From the NCBI GenBank assembly GCA_015698045.1, contig BLAL01000068.1:434001-498000 (forward strand): 64,000 nucleotides of DNA, read 5' to 3'. This DNA comes from Rhizophagus clarus. Its lineage: Eukaryota; Glomeromycota; Glomeromycetes; Glomerales; Glomeraceae. Shown piece after piece: positions 24,896-36,788 of this stretch. The notes below the pieces were generated by a model, which had not been told where the DNA came from, did no database searches, and worked only from the letters and a program-made list of their open reading frames with translations. The translations under genes and the position numbers were made by a program. Positions within the stretch are counted from its first letter, which is position 1; each line of letters starts with the position of its first letter.

Positions 24896-25813
24896 CAGGC
24901 CTGGTCATAAGTATCTGTACCCCAATATTTTTTGAAGTCATGTGATAACCTACCCTAAAAATTTCCAGGGTTGAAGGTCATTCTTAATCTTGATCATTTA
25001 CAAAATTAGAGGTTTGTATAACATATAAATCAGGAGTTAGATGATCGGTGAATTTTAGCTGCAAAATGACGATCTTTTCTAATAAATTATACAAAACAGT
25101 TTTTTGTGCGCAAATATTCAATCAAATTAAAGTGAAATTTTGAAAAAATAGTTACTTACATTCATTATAATTAAGATTATAGCCATTTATTGGGCCAAGA
25201 ATAACATTAAAATAAAGTCTTAAATAATGAAAAAAATCATATCATATGCAAAAAATCCATTTTTATAGTGATTTTTTTAGCTCTGAGGTTTAGTAAACCA
25301 ATTTGCTTTCAGTAGAACCTCAATACTCATTTTATGCATAATATCTATAAAAGGGATCTCTTGGCTTATTCCTATAAGTTTTTTAGTAAATATAATTTAG
25401 AGTAAATTCTGCATAAAGTTAATAATTCTAAACACCATTCAAAAATCACAATAAAATAAAAGGAAGATTATAACATAATTAAAATTCTCTGGCTATGCAT
25501 CTAATTTGATTAAAACTCTAGAAAAACGTTTAATGACTCTTAAAAAATTAATATATCAAAAAAAAATTCTATATAACTAAGAGGTCAGGGCATGAAATAA
25601 TAAAAAAATGAAAATATTCACGTAAAAGAAGATAACTTTTTTTGAAACACAAAATTTACCGATCATCTAATTCCTGATCTACGTATCATAAAAGCCTGTA
25701 ATTTTACATATTATCAAGGTTATTATTGTACTTGAATTTAAAAAAAAATTTTAATGAAAGTTGTTATTTAACTTCAGAAATTACAGGGGTACAGTTACTT
25801 ATGTCCAGGACTG
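24896..25813. mobile_element. Long-TIR MITE of Tc1/mariner type
   Basis: A 918-bp element flanked by TA (24894-24895 and 25814-25815). The left end is CAGGCCTGGTCATAAGTATC and the right end, reverse-complemented, is CAGTCCTGGACATAAGTAAC; both continue with TGTACCCC. The inverted similarity runs inward about 180 bp, for example ATCAGGAGTTAGATGATCGG against ATCAGGAATTAGATGATCGG. No transposase frame, so it is non-autonomous. It marks the end of the alignable HMG unit C. Confidence 0.8.
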
Positions 25814-28463
25814 TATAGGTCGAAGGAACAATGTACCTGAGTATTATTCATTATCATTAATTTCTATTCGCACATAGTATATCCCATGAGATGCTCGTGG
25901 AACGTATAAACTTCCTCCTTTCTATTTGCAATGTATTGTTAGAAATTTCCTTTTGAGAAATTTAATTATTAACGGTTTAGCGGTGAAAATCGGAAAATTT
26001 CGGTCCACTTACGTCAGCATAAAATGTGATTACACTTGTAGTATCGGAGAATTTTTCATTCAATAAAAAGGAAATGAAAATGATTTTTTTTTTTTTTTTT
26101 GAGAAAGACTACGGAAATTTTAAATTGTCGTTGCTAATCATGCCTAAAAATTTTTGGTAATTTTTTTTTACTTATTAAAGCAAATTATATTTATTTATAT
26201 TAAACCATATCTAATTACAATATAATTATTGATATTTTGAATAAAATTTATAACGATGATGAATTATTAGTTTAATTCGGATTTATTTGTTAATGTAATC
26301 GCTCGTCCGGTTAACGATAAATATGTAAAATAATAGTAATTAATTATATTGTTATAAGTAATTATAAGTAATTTTATTTTAATTTGCAAAATCACTTAAT
26401 TATTGTTTATTAGTAATGAATAATAACAATAAATAATAATAAATAAAAAGCGGATATAAAATATTCATTAAATTTATGAATTTATATAAAATGAATTATT
26501 AGTATAATAATACGATCATAATACATCTATTTATAAAATAATTACAATATAATTGTTTATTATTAGTAATGAATAATAATAATAATAAGGAATTTATATT
26601 AATTTAGAAATGGATGAAAGCGAAAATAACACCATCATCCATTTGTTTCCTATAAGAAGTATTTTAAACTCGTACAATACGAAAAATCAAACAATCCTTA
26701 CTCGCTAATCAGACATTTTGATCCCCTGCATGAAAAGTGCATATAACAAAGCCTTTATAATCCAACCTACATGATATCTCGCTAATTGAAAAATTTATTC
26801 CGGAAATTTTCTAAATTAGTTAGCACAGCCCCTACGATTTCTTTAAAAATTGGAAAGCATGTCAAGGGAAAAAAAGAGTTTTCACAGATGTATTTTTACG
26901 TTACACAGAAATTGGATTTTTTTTTGTCAAAAATTAAATTCGGACATCTTTTTTTTAAGTATCATGAGAACTCATATAAACATATATGTAAATTCAATTT
27001 AGTTTTGTGAAGATAATGATAAGCTTTAGAATAAATCCATTTGTCGTACGGATGTAAAATATTCAAAAAAAATGCTAGGATAAATTTAGTCAATTCAAAA
27101 AGTGATTATCTATTACTAAAAACTAGCCAATCCAGAAGAAATTTTTTTACAAAGAAAATATACTATATATACACAAAAAGGCTTGGTAATAATAATTAAC
27201 GATGATATGCTTGATACGTAATGTCATATAACAATCTAAATATTGTTTGTTTTTATCACAGTGATAGAAATTATGTAATTACATGCATGATGATCTAAAA
27301 TGGAAACCATTCTTTCTTAATAAGCTGCACGTATTATTAGTCGAAATTAGGCGTATAACATTCATTTATATCGCTATTAGACAACAACGCTAAATTTTTT
27401 ATGGTATGTTGTGCCATAATAATCCATTCATGTTATGACTTTGTATGACTCTCAATTATCGATGATCATCACAATTTGACGTCTATAGAGTTTTTATGGT
27501 ACGAATTTGTTTCATGATTTCCTTTTATTACGAGAATTACACTACATATGACCATTTCTTCATTAAATAACGAAGAATTGGTTGTCATCGGTATTTAGAA
27601 TAGTCACTTCGCATTATTCGCTTTAATTCCGATATCATAGCATCTCTTATAATGTACTTTTCATTCATCTGATTACGTGCGTGATTAAAAATTAAAGCCG
27701 AATTATTATTAACAAATCATGATATATTTGTCAAACAATCAAATAAATTATTCTTGATGTCATAACATTATTTTATGCCAATTATGGATACGGACGAATG
27801 AAAAATCAATGAAATTCTTTTAATACCAGGTTTATTAGGCGCCCAAGCCACAATAATGGTCATTATTGTTTAAAATAAGAATGAATGAAAATTTTCTTAT
27901 TGATTAATGCGGAGTATTGTTTCCATTAATAAAAAAACATTCCTTCTAGTTAGAATTAGATCGTTTATTGATTTGATGTACAAAAAAGCTCCCCGCATTT
28001 CACCGAAATTACATCGATCATATTGAAAATAAACGATCTGCGCGCAGAGAGACGCGTATAATTTGTGTGTTAATGAGAATATGATTTCCAATTATTTTAT
28101 TTTTTTGTTCTCATACTAAAAACTGAGATCAAATGCGTATAATAAATATATGGCAGCTACTTTATATAGTAATTTTCTAATGAAAATGTGGCTTGAAATA
28201 ATTTAATTAACGAATCGGGTAATGTCTCATTATGAAATTTACTCTGACGTGATCGGAATTATTTTGACAGCGAATTGACCATGTATCAGCTGAAAAAATA
28301 ATAAAATAAAGATTCAATATGATTGATTGACTTTGTTAGCGCTTTTTTTAGCCGAAAAAAAAGGCGGCCGAACAATTTTTTTTTTTTTATTACTTTCTTT
28401 TTTGACGAATAAATTAAACAAGTTGATTCAATTGGAACAAAGTGATTTAAATTTCTTAAACTA
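25814..28463. other. AT-rich spacer between HMG genes 3 and 4
   Basis: No gene, RNA or element recognised. Frames of 60-75 codons at 26786 and 27897 have no recognisable motif. Confidence 0.45.
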
Positions 28464-28474
28464 TATAAAAGACC
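28464..28474 (+). promoter_or_regulatory. TATA box of the fourth HMG gene
   Basis: TATAAAAGACC, 75 bp upstream of the ATG at 28539. Confidence 0.6.
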
Positions 28475-28538
28475 ATGGCTTGAGAGATGTTAAAGTGATA
28501 ATTTCGTCGTCATTTCTTGTTTCTCGTACTTTTTCGTT

Positions 28539-29114
28539 ATGATTCCACTTTCCCCACTTTTGACGTCGCCAGATGCTCCAGAGTTGTTTGAAATTGGTGG
28601 AAATAATGCAATGAAAGTTTTTGGAATAGTAATAACTCTGCCGCCGCCAGATTCCGATACGTATAAGAATTATTTTAAGTGCAATAATTTTTGTATATTT
28701 AGGATATTATGCACCGAAGCACTTAGAGAATACGACATTGATCCTAAAGAAATATCTTGCATGGCAGCAGATTGTTGGAATCGTTCCTCTAAAGATTTTA
28801 AGGCCTTCTTTACCGAGTATTCGAAAGCTATTTTTAATGTTAGAAAGTCTAAAGTCATTAGAATCAAAGACCCTTACGTGTATAACGCTGGTACTACTAA
28901 GCGCAAGCCACGTGCGCAAAACAGAAAAAAACCTTCTAAGACCGAAATTCAATCAAAAGAGGCTATCAAGGAGCTATATGTTGGTCAAGAGGACATAACG
29001 ATGCAACGTTGTCAGGATGAAATTAATAATTTCGAGATCATTAGAAGTCCGCAGGTCGAATTTTCGTCTTTTCCAGCTTATTCTTACTACACAAATGACG
29101 TGAAAACAGGATAA
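28539..29114 (+). CDS. Diverged HMG-box protein 4
   Basis: A frame of 191 residues. A diverged HMG box at about residues 46-103: FKCNNFCIFRILCTEALRE for helix 1, then ISCMAADCWNRSSKDFKAFF for helices 2-3. The core Trp, aromatic and FKxFF pattern are kept, but the RR pair after helix 1 is lost. The N-terminus keeps a VxVPQAGIxxxxLPxxDS-like motif (FGIVITLPPPDSDTYKNY). A basic region KRKPRAQNRKKPSK and a reduced form of the family tail (ELYVGQEDITMQR) follow. It shares promoter and layout with genes 1-3, but its flanks no longer align, so it is an older duplicate. Probably a nuclear DNA-binding protein. Confidence 0.65.
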   Translation: MIPLSPLLTSPDAPELFEIGGNNAMKVFGIVITLPPPDSDTYKNYFKCNNFCIFRILCTEALREYDIDPKEISCMAADCWNRSSKDFKAFFTEYSKAIFNVRKSKVIRIKDPYVYNAGTTKRKPRAQNRKKPSKTEIQSKEAIKELYVGQEDITMQRCQDEINNFEIIRSPQVEFSSFPAYSYYTNDVKTG

Positions 29115-31929
29115 GAAATTTACTATAATAATTCGAAAAAAAAAAAAGAAAAAAAAGAAAATTAAGAATAACGATAAATACATATGTAAAACTTATATCT
29201 TAAGATTTTTTTTATTTTTATTACTTGTATTAAATTTAGCTAAATTTAAAATTAATAAGTGTACAACTTTATGTCCGCGCGGGAATAATAAGAATAATAT
29301 ATTATGATAAGGATTGTCATTTTTTTTTAAAAAAAACTTAAATACTAAAAAAGAAATTCAAAAAGTGGGAAGTTTTTTTTTTTAATAAAGATTCTTTTAT
29401 TTTATTTTTTTCCTTTTTGTTTTTTTTACGTTGAATTTTCGCTATTTATAACGTACAGTTTTTGTTCAACGGTTATTTTTAAAAAAGGCTATTTCCATAA
29501 GATCTACATTTCTGCTATATTAGCTCATAAATTTAACTAAAATGTGAAAATTTTCAAAGGATGCATAATTTTGCATGAAGCTATCAAATCATGACGATTA
29601 ATTCCGAAAAAACGTTTGATAATCCTTTGGTTTATATAATTTTTATCTTATTTGTAATATATAAAACTTTATAATCATTTTTGAATAATTTTGCGTCGAA
29701 TCAAAAGAATTTCATGTCAAATGCGCTAGATATCTAAACCCTTTGTAATCTTTCTATGCTCTTTGAATCGAATACGTGTCGTAAAATTATTCAATATACA
29801 ATCAAAGTCAATTTTTATTATTGTTCTACAAATTATTCTTTTTACTTTAACTTTGTTGGAATTTCCATATATGGTTCATACCATTTTTTTTTTGTCGAAT
29901 AATATAAAGAAAAATTTCCATTTAAAATATTATAATAAAAAAGGTGGTTATCAATAGTATAATCCCGGTTAACTTATTTTGACCTCGTACAAAAAAATTT
30001 TGTAAAACGAGAATTCGTCTTACATAACATATATATATATTTTGGGTATAACTTCTTTATTATTTATATTCCTTAATTCCAACCCCACAAAAATTGTGGG
30101 TCAAAAATCATAATTTATACTTTAAAATACCCAAAATCTTTATCTGTTATCACCCAAATTTCAAATAATAATAAATTAACGTTATTAAATATTAGCTGAT
30201 TACTTGAATATACATTTTGAATTAATGGATTTCCATGTAATCTTTTCATTTAAAAATTGAAAATAAGATCTTTCTTTCGGATATACTGTATATGTATATG
30301 CGAGAGCAAAATCGCTTCGTAAATTCGTAAATTAAAAACTTTGTATCGCTCTGTTCCTCCCAACTGTTATTTTAAATAACTTAAATTATTATCGGAAAAA
30401 TTTCGAATTATATATATTATACACATATTTTACGTGGTTTCAAAACTTTAAAGGTTTTTTTTTTGTAAAGAACTTAGGTAAGATAAAATAAAAAATTAAT
30501 AATTTCAAAATTTCTATGGAATGACTTGACCTTTAATTTCGCAAAGAAACAAAAGAATGAAGCATTTTTTTTTCTATAATATAAAAAAATTTCTGTAAAA
30601 AAGCATCATATAGCTTTTTAATCTTTTGTGAAGTGGAGCACCTAAGACATACTACCACAAAGTTCTGTTTCTGTTTGTCCCGCCGCGTTATTGTCGTGTC
30701 GCCTCATATATATGTATTAATAAAATATTTTAAATGAAACATTGCCGTAACTAGTTATGCTCAAACACAAATTTAGTTAGGATAAGTGCTTGCATATTTG
30801 TTTCGACATATAAATATGCTCCGTTGTCTTCAAAGTTTTTTTAGTTTTTTCGTTATAATGATCAATCGGGTTAAGGTGTTCTTTTTTGACCGATTCAAAC
30901 TTTAAATCGCAATGGCACATGACAACAATCATTAAACATGCCGGATATGAGCAAAATGATTGGCATCATGATGATTTGTTATTGTGGCTGACCTAAAAGT
31001 TGTCAATTAAGGCTTAATTACATATGTTATGAATCAAATTAATACGCTATATATATTGAAGAGAAGTATGTATTAATGATACTTGAAGTCTTATAAATGA
31101 TCACTCAAATCTTTAAAAACAATCTCTTTAATTACAAAAACCATATGATACTCGAGAGACTCACAACAAAATCCATTTCAGACTTCCTATGAGTAATTAA
31201 TACAAATAACAAAGTTCGATTGTATTTTTATTCATTTTTTAAATCTGATACACACATCTGTTTTAGATAGAGTTACGATCCGCGAATTGCGAATAGACAT
31301 ATTTTAGCAAGTGTACATGGATTTAATCAATAAAGGTAAGAGTTAACATCTTAATGCATAATATAGTGAAATTTAAGTTTTAATTTCTTTTTATTTTCAT
31401 TATTATTAAAAATTTTTTATTTAATGATTTAATGCTCATAAAAATATAAAATAGTCAAAATGTGTTTATTTACGGATTGACAGATCGCAACACCAGTTTT
31501 AGAGAAATTTTGAGACGAAATAAATAATTTAGTTAATTGATTGTGTCATAACAGTAACATCAAAAAATTTTTAATAGTATTATTTCTAATCTTAAATATT
31601 GTAAAGTATTCCGGCCCTGCCACAAGTCCACAAAGAGACTTCCTAAAGAGGCGCATTTTAAATAAATGTTCCAAAATTAAAACTCTTAGATGGCAAGAGA
31701 TCTGCTGAATTAAGTTAATTCATTAGGTTTATCGCGAATAAATACATATGGCTGGGTATAATTATATTTATCTATATGTAATATCGCGAAGTTATCGGTA
31801 TAGTGATAAAATTAATTATCAATCATAGGCAATCTTGGTTTAGTGTGAACTTTTAGTATCCCATCCACAAATATTTAGTAGAATCTTTAAATATGTACTT
31901 ATCTTACATCACTATTAAATAAAAAAATT
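29115..31929. other. AT-rich spacer, no gene recognised
   Basis: T and A runs follow the HMG gene 4 stop. Nothing with a recognisable motif was found to 31929. Confidence 0.45.
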
Positions 31930-32460
31930 CTGGGGTACTATTTATAAAAGCTCCTAAAACTAGTGTGTTTGGACGCAAATTATCTACATAAAATAAACTA
32001 CTTCATAATTTTAAGTCTTTATACAATAATTTCGTTTTCTTGGTACTTGTACATATTTAAAATTTATATATATATTTTTTTGACTGAAAAGTTATGTTAA
32101 ATAAGGCAAGTTACAAATACCGATGCGTAACAAATCAAAATCAATTAATTGGTGGTTATTGTATTTTATGTCAAATCGGAATTTTAATCTAATAGTCACA
32201 TGATAACCATAACGGGACGCGCTCGCAGCCATAAAAACTCCGAATAACTATTTTAAATAACTATTAATAATCATAACCATATTCATATACTCGAATGAGT
32301 CATTACGAATAAAAAAATAGTTTAATAACTTTTGTTGTCATACATCAATATGTATATATAAAGACCCATTTTTCTTTTTTTTTTTTCTCCTTATTTCCAA
32401 ACATCTGTCTCATTTCATTCCTAACATTTATTTTTTGGTATATAAATACTAAGTATTTTT
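31930..32460 (+). repeat. Right arm of an inverted paralogous promoter region
   Basis: Reverse complement of blocks in 1-860 (GTACCAAGAAAACGA, ATTCGGAGTTTTTATGGCT, GATGTATGACAACAAAA, GGGTCTTTWTATATACATA). It includes the TATA element at 32355 and the start of a transcribed-looking leader. Confidence 0.65.
32355..32367 (+). promoter_or_regulatory. Core promoter TATATAAAGACCC, reading right
   Basis: Same word as the HMG promoters and as 81-94 on the minus strand. It lies about 440 bp upstream of the ATG at 32798, with a pyrimidine-rich leader between them. Confidence 0.5.
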
Positions 32461-32797
32461 TTCAACGCGGTTTATTTCTGACACTTATAACGTCTTTCTA
32501 AACTGTAGATTTTTTAGGTATGTCTAGAGAATAAGTGTAAAAATTTTATTTATTTATTTTTTTTAAAGGAACATATTTTTGACGCGTCTAACTAACTTTT
32601 TAACATACTTTCTGAAACTATAAGTGTACTTAGAGAACAAGTACATCCTTCTAGAACTCGAACTACTCGAACTGAACGAACTGGACTCAGAGATTTTTAT
32701 GATATTTCTTTTATAATTTATCTCCAATATTTCTAAACTTCAATCTTTATAAAATATTTACTTTTTTTCATTTCTTTCTAGTTTTTCTATTTTGTAA

Positions 32798-32938
32798 ATG
32801 CCAAGACATAAGCAACAAAAATTCTACACGTCTGATAAGCGGTTGAACCACACTATTAGAGGACAAGTTAGAGCCAAATTGCGAAGAGAGGCAAGGGAAG
32901 CTTTTTCTCAAGGTGAGTGGGAATCTTCATGCCCATGA
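32798..32938 (+). CDS. Possible small basic protein or first exon
   Basis: The ATG at 32798 opens a 46-codon frame whose first 38 residues are strongly basic (MPRHKQQKF...RAKLRREAREAFSQG). At 32911-32918 it contains AGGTGAGT, a perfect 5' splice donor, so exon 1 may end at 32912. An acceptor-like TTTCTGCAG ends at 32955, which would make a 43-nt intron, short but open on the far side for about 17 codons to a TAA. The TATA element at 32355 and intron-like pyrimidine tracts ending in AG lie upstream. The family is not recognised. Confidence 0.35.
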   Translation: MPRHKQQKFYTSDKRLNHTIRGQVRAKLRREAREAFSQGEWESSCP

Positions 32939-33041
32939 ATCAACCATTTCTGCAGGGTTAACGCTGGGTGAAAGACGCCCGAGTGCATCCAAGGAGATGG
33001 AAGAGTAATTGGCCACCACCACCACCTTTACCTACTTGACC

Positions 33042-33376
33042 ACTTCAGCCTACCATGTAGGTCTTTGTACCTTGTAGACTGTCGCAATTACCTTATGCCA
33101 CTTCAGCCTACCATGTAGGTCTTTGTACCTTGTAGACTGTCGCAACAATCTTATATCATTTCAGCCTACCATGTAGGTCTTTGTACCTTGTAGACTGTCG
33201 CAACTACTATATATCATTTCAGCCTACCATGTAGGTCTTTGTACCTTGTAGGTTGTCACAACCACTCTGTCACTTCAGCCTACCATGTAGGTCTTTGTAC
33301 CTTGTAGACTGTTGCAACTACTTTATGTCACTTCAGACTACCATGTAGGTCTTTGTACCTTGTAGACTGTCGCACA
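33042..33376 (+). repeat. 58-bp minisatellite, six copies
   Basis: Units start near 33042, 33100, 33158, 33216, 33272 and 33330. Each has a constant core of about 47 bp (TTCAGCCTACCATGTAGG, then TCTTTGTACCTTGTAGACTG) and a variable stretch of about 11 bp. The core holds the near-palindrome CCTACCATGTAGG. It lies just downstream of the possible small gene. Confidence 0.9.
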
Positions 33377-33632
33377 CTACCAATATTTAAAACTAGGATG
33401 TATATCAAGCAAGGGTTACTAATGGTTAAACTACTATTATGTAGATCACGAAAACTACGAAATGTGCAGTATACAGAAGGTTGCTCTAAGTAGGAATACA
33501 AGGGAGGGTCTAAGTGGTTATGAAAGGTTGGGAATGTGTCTAGAATGTAAATTAGGCTGTAAATGGTTTGACCTGTAAAAATTAGCGATTTTCCTTATTA
33601 ATAAGGGACGTTGTAATAAATTTAACAAATAA

Positions 33633-34566
33633 TCTGTTGCAAATTCATCTTTTAATACAATCATTCTTTACGGTAGAAGCTACTGGTCAAGAACCTATTT
33701 TATTATTAATCATGATTTATTCCGAAATGTTTTTGCAAGTATACTCAAAACTTCAGTTCCTAATAATTCTTTTTATCACTTTACAGAATATCCTTTAAAT
33801 AATTGTGCTATTAATAAATTGTTCCAAGGAAAAGACTTCTTTAAAACATCAATGAACAAACTTATTGGTAAATTGATTTTTTTTAAAGGCCTCAATATTT
33901 TAAGACCTCAAGTTTCTTATTAGGTAAAAGAAGAAGAAATATTACAAATTAATGATCCTGTCATTATGATTATGATCCTTGGAAGTTTGACATCGCTGTC
34001 AGTAATATAGACGAACTAAATGTGTCGTTATCGAAAAATTTAAAACTGACAAAAGCTTGAAGACAAGAAGTTGATGCATATCTTTTTATTTAAGGATTAA
34101 GAATTATTATCCGACTAAAGAACTTGCAACTGAGAAAATTCACATTTACATCACAAGATTGTATTGTCTACATTACGTTTCTCTGTCATGTTTTTTTTTT
34201 TTTTCAAATGATCAGGACGATTAAAACCATTGAAAACCGGTACGATCGTTATTGCACTACATTCCTTAAACTTTATATATAATTTTAATTCTCTCTTTAA
34301 TTAATTAAATCTGAAAGCTTGATATATTACATCTGATGATCTGAATCACCTGACGGAATATATGCGACATTACAACAGCACAACTTTAAGCACGTACTAT
34401 ATTGATAAAATGGAAGTTCAAATCAACAATCAACTTATGTCTCTTTTCTGCAGGAAACTTTAGGGTAAATATAGCTGATTTATGTAAATTCTCATCTGTA
34501 TCTGATGTATCTGAATTGAAAATCTCCCTGATTGATCTGTTATTTGACCTTTCACAATATTTGTAG
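33633..34566 (+). pseudogene. Decayed coding relic of unknown family
   Basis: Frame 33633-33920 stays open for 96 codons without an ATG near its beginning, which is unlikely by chance at this AT content. It reads like protein (for example YFIINHDLFRNVFASILKT and NKLFQGKDFFKTSMNKL). Further coding-like stretches follow at about 33960-34060, 34323-34460 (DLNHLTEYMRHYN) and 34456-34563 (VNIADLCKFSSVSDVSELK), one of them after an acceptor-like CTTTTCTGCAG. The whole appears broken in several places. I do not recognise the family. Confidence 0.45.
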
Positions 34567-35885
34567 AAAATTCAAATATTATGACAGGGATTAACGGTTG
34601 CGGTCATACTTTGCGATCACATATTTATCATCTTTACAATGGTCTTTAAGAAATTAAATCACTCACATTATAACTTTTTTTTTACATCTTAAAATTTTAG
34701 TTGATAATATGAATTTTTTGACGTTTAATATTATATCATACCATAAATCTTATTGTACTTCTTCTTATATGTTGTATCAAAATTATTTATATATATTAAG
34801 TATTTTTTATACATTATGACAAAAAGAAAAAAATAGTATTAATAGTTACTTAATGTTACGAATAAGAGAGAAGCTAATAAAATAAAAAAAAAATTATTAA
34901 TTTTCTTCCCATATTTTTCCCCTTGTCTTTTCCTTATCTAATTAACACATTTTTAAGATTTATTTTTATAAAAATATTTAATAGATCGAAAAAAAAAAAA
35001 ATAATTAATAATTTAACAATTATTTAAAATATACTTCGAATGAAAAACTTATCTTTATAGCTTCGTTTTCTGGAAGTTTGTGTATTATTAATTTCTAGTC
35101 TTAAATATTGTAATAACGTCGGCGTTCATAAACTCATTCGTTTGCCAATCATAAATTTCAGTCATGATAACTAAAAGGAAATCATCAAAAAAAAAAAAAA
35201 AAAAAAAAAAAAAATAATAATTGATTATAAAAAAAATTTATACATATTTTGTTAGAAAGAAGTAAAGGTTTCTTTCGCCACAAATTTGTTAATACCATGT
35301 CATAATTGTCATATTACCATTGTTCGAAATCGAGAAACGCGAGTTGTATAATCAATTAAACCATTAATTATAAACCAAATTCTTTTTATTAACATGGTTA
35401 TTACAAGAATAAATCATGGAAAACGCTGAAATTTTTGGCTGACGTACTGAAATTAATTAAGGTTATTACAAATATTTAACTCATCTATACAAGTCAAAAC
35501 GTGAAGCTATTGAACCAAAATAAATTGTTTTCTGTGATTTCTGTTATGATTGCGTATAATCCCAGTGTCTCAGATTCAACTTATAATTGAAATTGATGTG
35601 ACCGCAAAACCGTTCTGGGATACTAAACTTCGAGAGATAATCAGTATTAAACTTTTAATAATGGAGTTCGGAAACATATTTAGGTATCGTCATTGTAACA
35701 ATGATATGTAAGTAAGGCTTCATATTTAAAATGTTTGTTCTAAAATGCATAATCTTCAATTACATTCATTATTACAACGTAAAAATAAAATAAAATAAAA
35801 TGAAATAATTATTTAAATCTTGAATTCAGCTCACTATAACTTTTCATCAGTCTATTCAAAAAACGACAATACAATAAAATTTTAT
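34567..35885. other. AT-rich spacer, no gene recognised
   Basis: Contains an A run at about 35188-35213. Nothing else seen. Confidence 0.45.
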
Positions 35886-36788
35886 TTATATATAATTAAT
35901 AACTATGTTCGTAAATCTAAAACTCCTTATGTAATAACATATAATACGCTTTCTCAAAAACTCATTAGTTAGGAATGTCACTGGTTTCCCATCCTGTAGT
36001 ATACTCGTTGACACCATGGAACATTTCATCATCCAAGATTTTAGTGGAATTAGTTCCAACCTTTCACCACGAACATACACCTTGACTTTCTTACCAGGAG
36101 CGGCATTTTAATAGTGATAGTTCCACTGATAGAATCGGTCTTTTCTTCGCTGGTTCCCCATTGTCCAGTAAAAGAAGTTTCATCATCAACGGAAACCTCG
36201 ACTTTACCCTCAGCAAGAAAAGGGACACTGCATTTGGATTCCGTTACAACTCCTAACGGTTACGCCGGAAGAACGACTCCAGTTCTTAGTCCTAGTGTAA
36301 GAATGGGTGTAGTTGATGGCACATCATTTTTAGCTGCTTTGTCTAAATTATAAATGATATTTCTAACAATACTTTTAACAACAGGTTTTCCGACGGTCAT
36401 TCTTGCGGTATCATCAATTACGTTATCTTCAGCTTTCGAGAAATTAATATATTTTCCACTCGTGGTGAAACGTTTTGCACACAAATATTTATTCTTGGTA
36501 ACAAAAGCTATGCGTAGGTCATTCAACAAAACTAGTTGAAAAAGAATATAATCATTGATAGAACTATTAGTTACTTTAATCCATCTATCGAGAGTGACAG
36601 TCCAATATCTTTGATTTTATAGCAACATATCCGCCATTTTGATTTATAATCTCAAACTTGAACTCATCCTCGTAATCTTCCTCGCTAAATTGAAGAAAAT
36701 TGGCTTCCGAACTCAATACTTTAAAGCATTTATTATTAACTCCTTTGAGAACCACCGAGGACGAATATGCAATCTTTTTACCAGTCAT
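35886..36788 (-). pseudogene. Fossil aerolysin-like gene with agglutinin-type N-terminus
   Basis: On the minus strand the N-terminal part resembles the amaranthin-type agglutinin module (VVLKGVNNKCFKV, LQFSEEDYEDEFKFEII, GGYVAIKS). The following part resembles the aerolysin/ETX-MTX2-like pore-forming fold (a repeated-strand region, then a segment rich in Thr and Ser, then a KMPLL-like strand). The gene is broken, with roughly three breaks. It is treated here as a fossil. Confidence 0.55.

Noticed and set aside
26786-27010. 74-codon frame
   Set aside because: No motif, no promoter word, no paralogue in the window.
33042-33376. Repeat-spacer-like pattern that could suggest a CRISPR array
   Set aside because: The variable parts are only about 11 bp, the repeats are about 47 bp, there are no cas genes, and the DNA is eukaryotic. 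It is a minisatellite.
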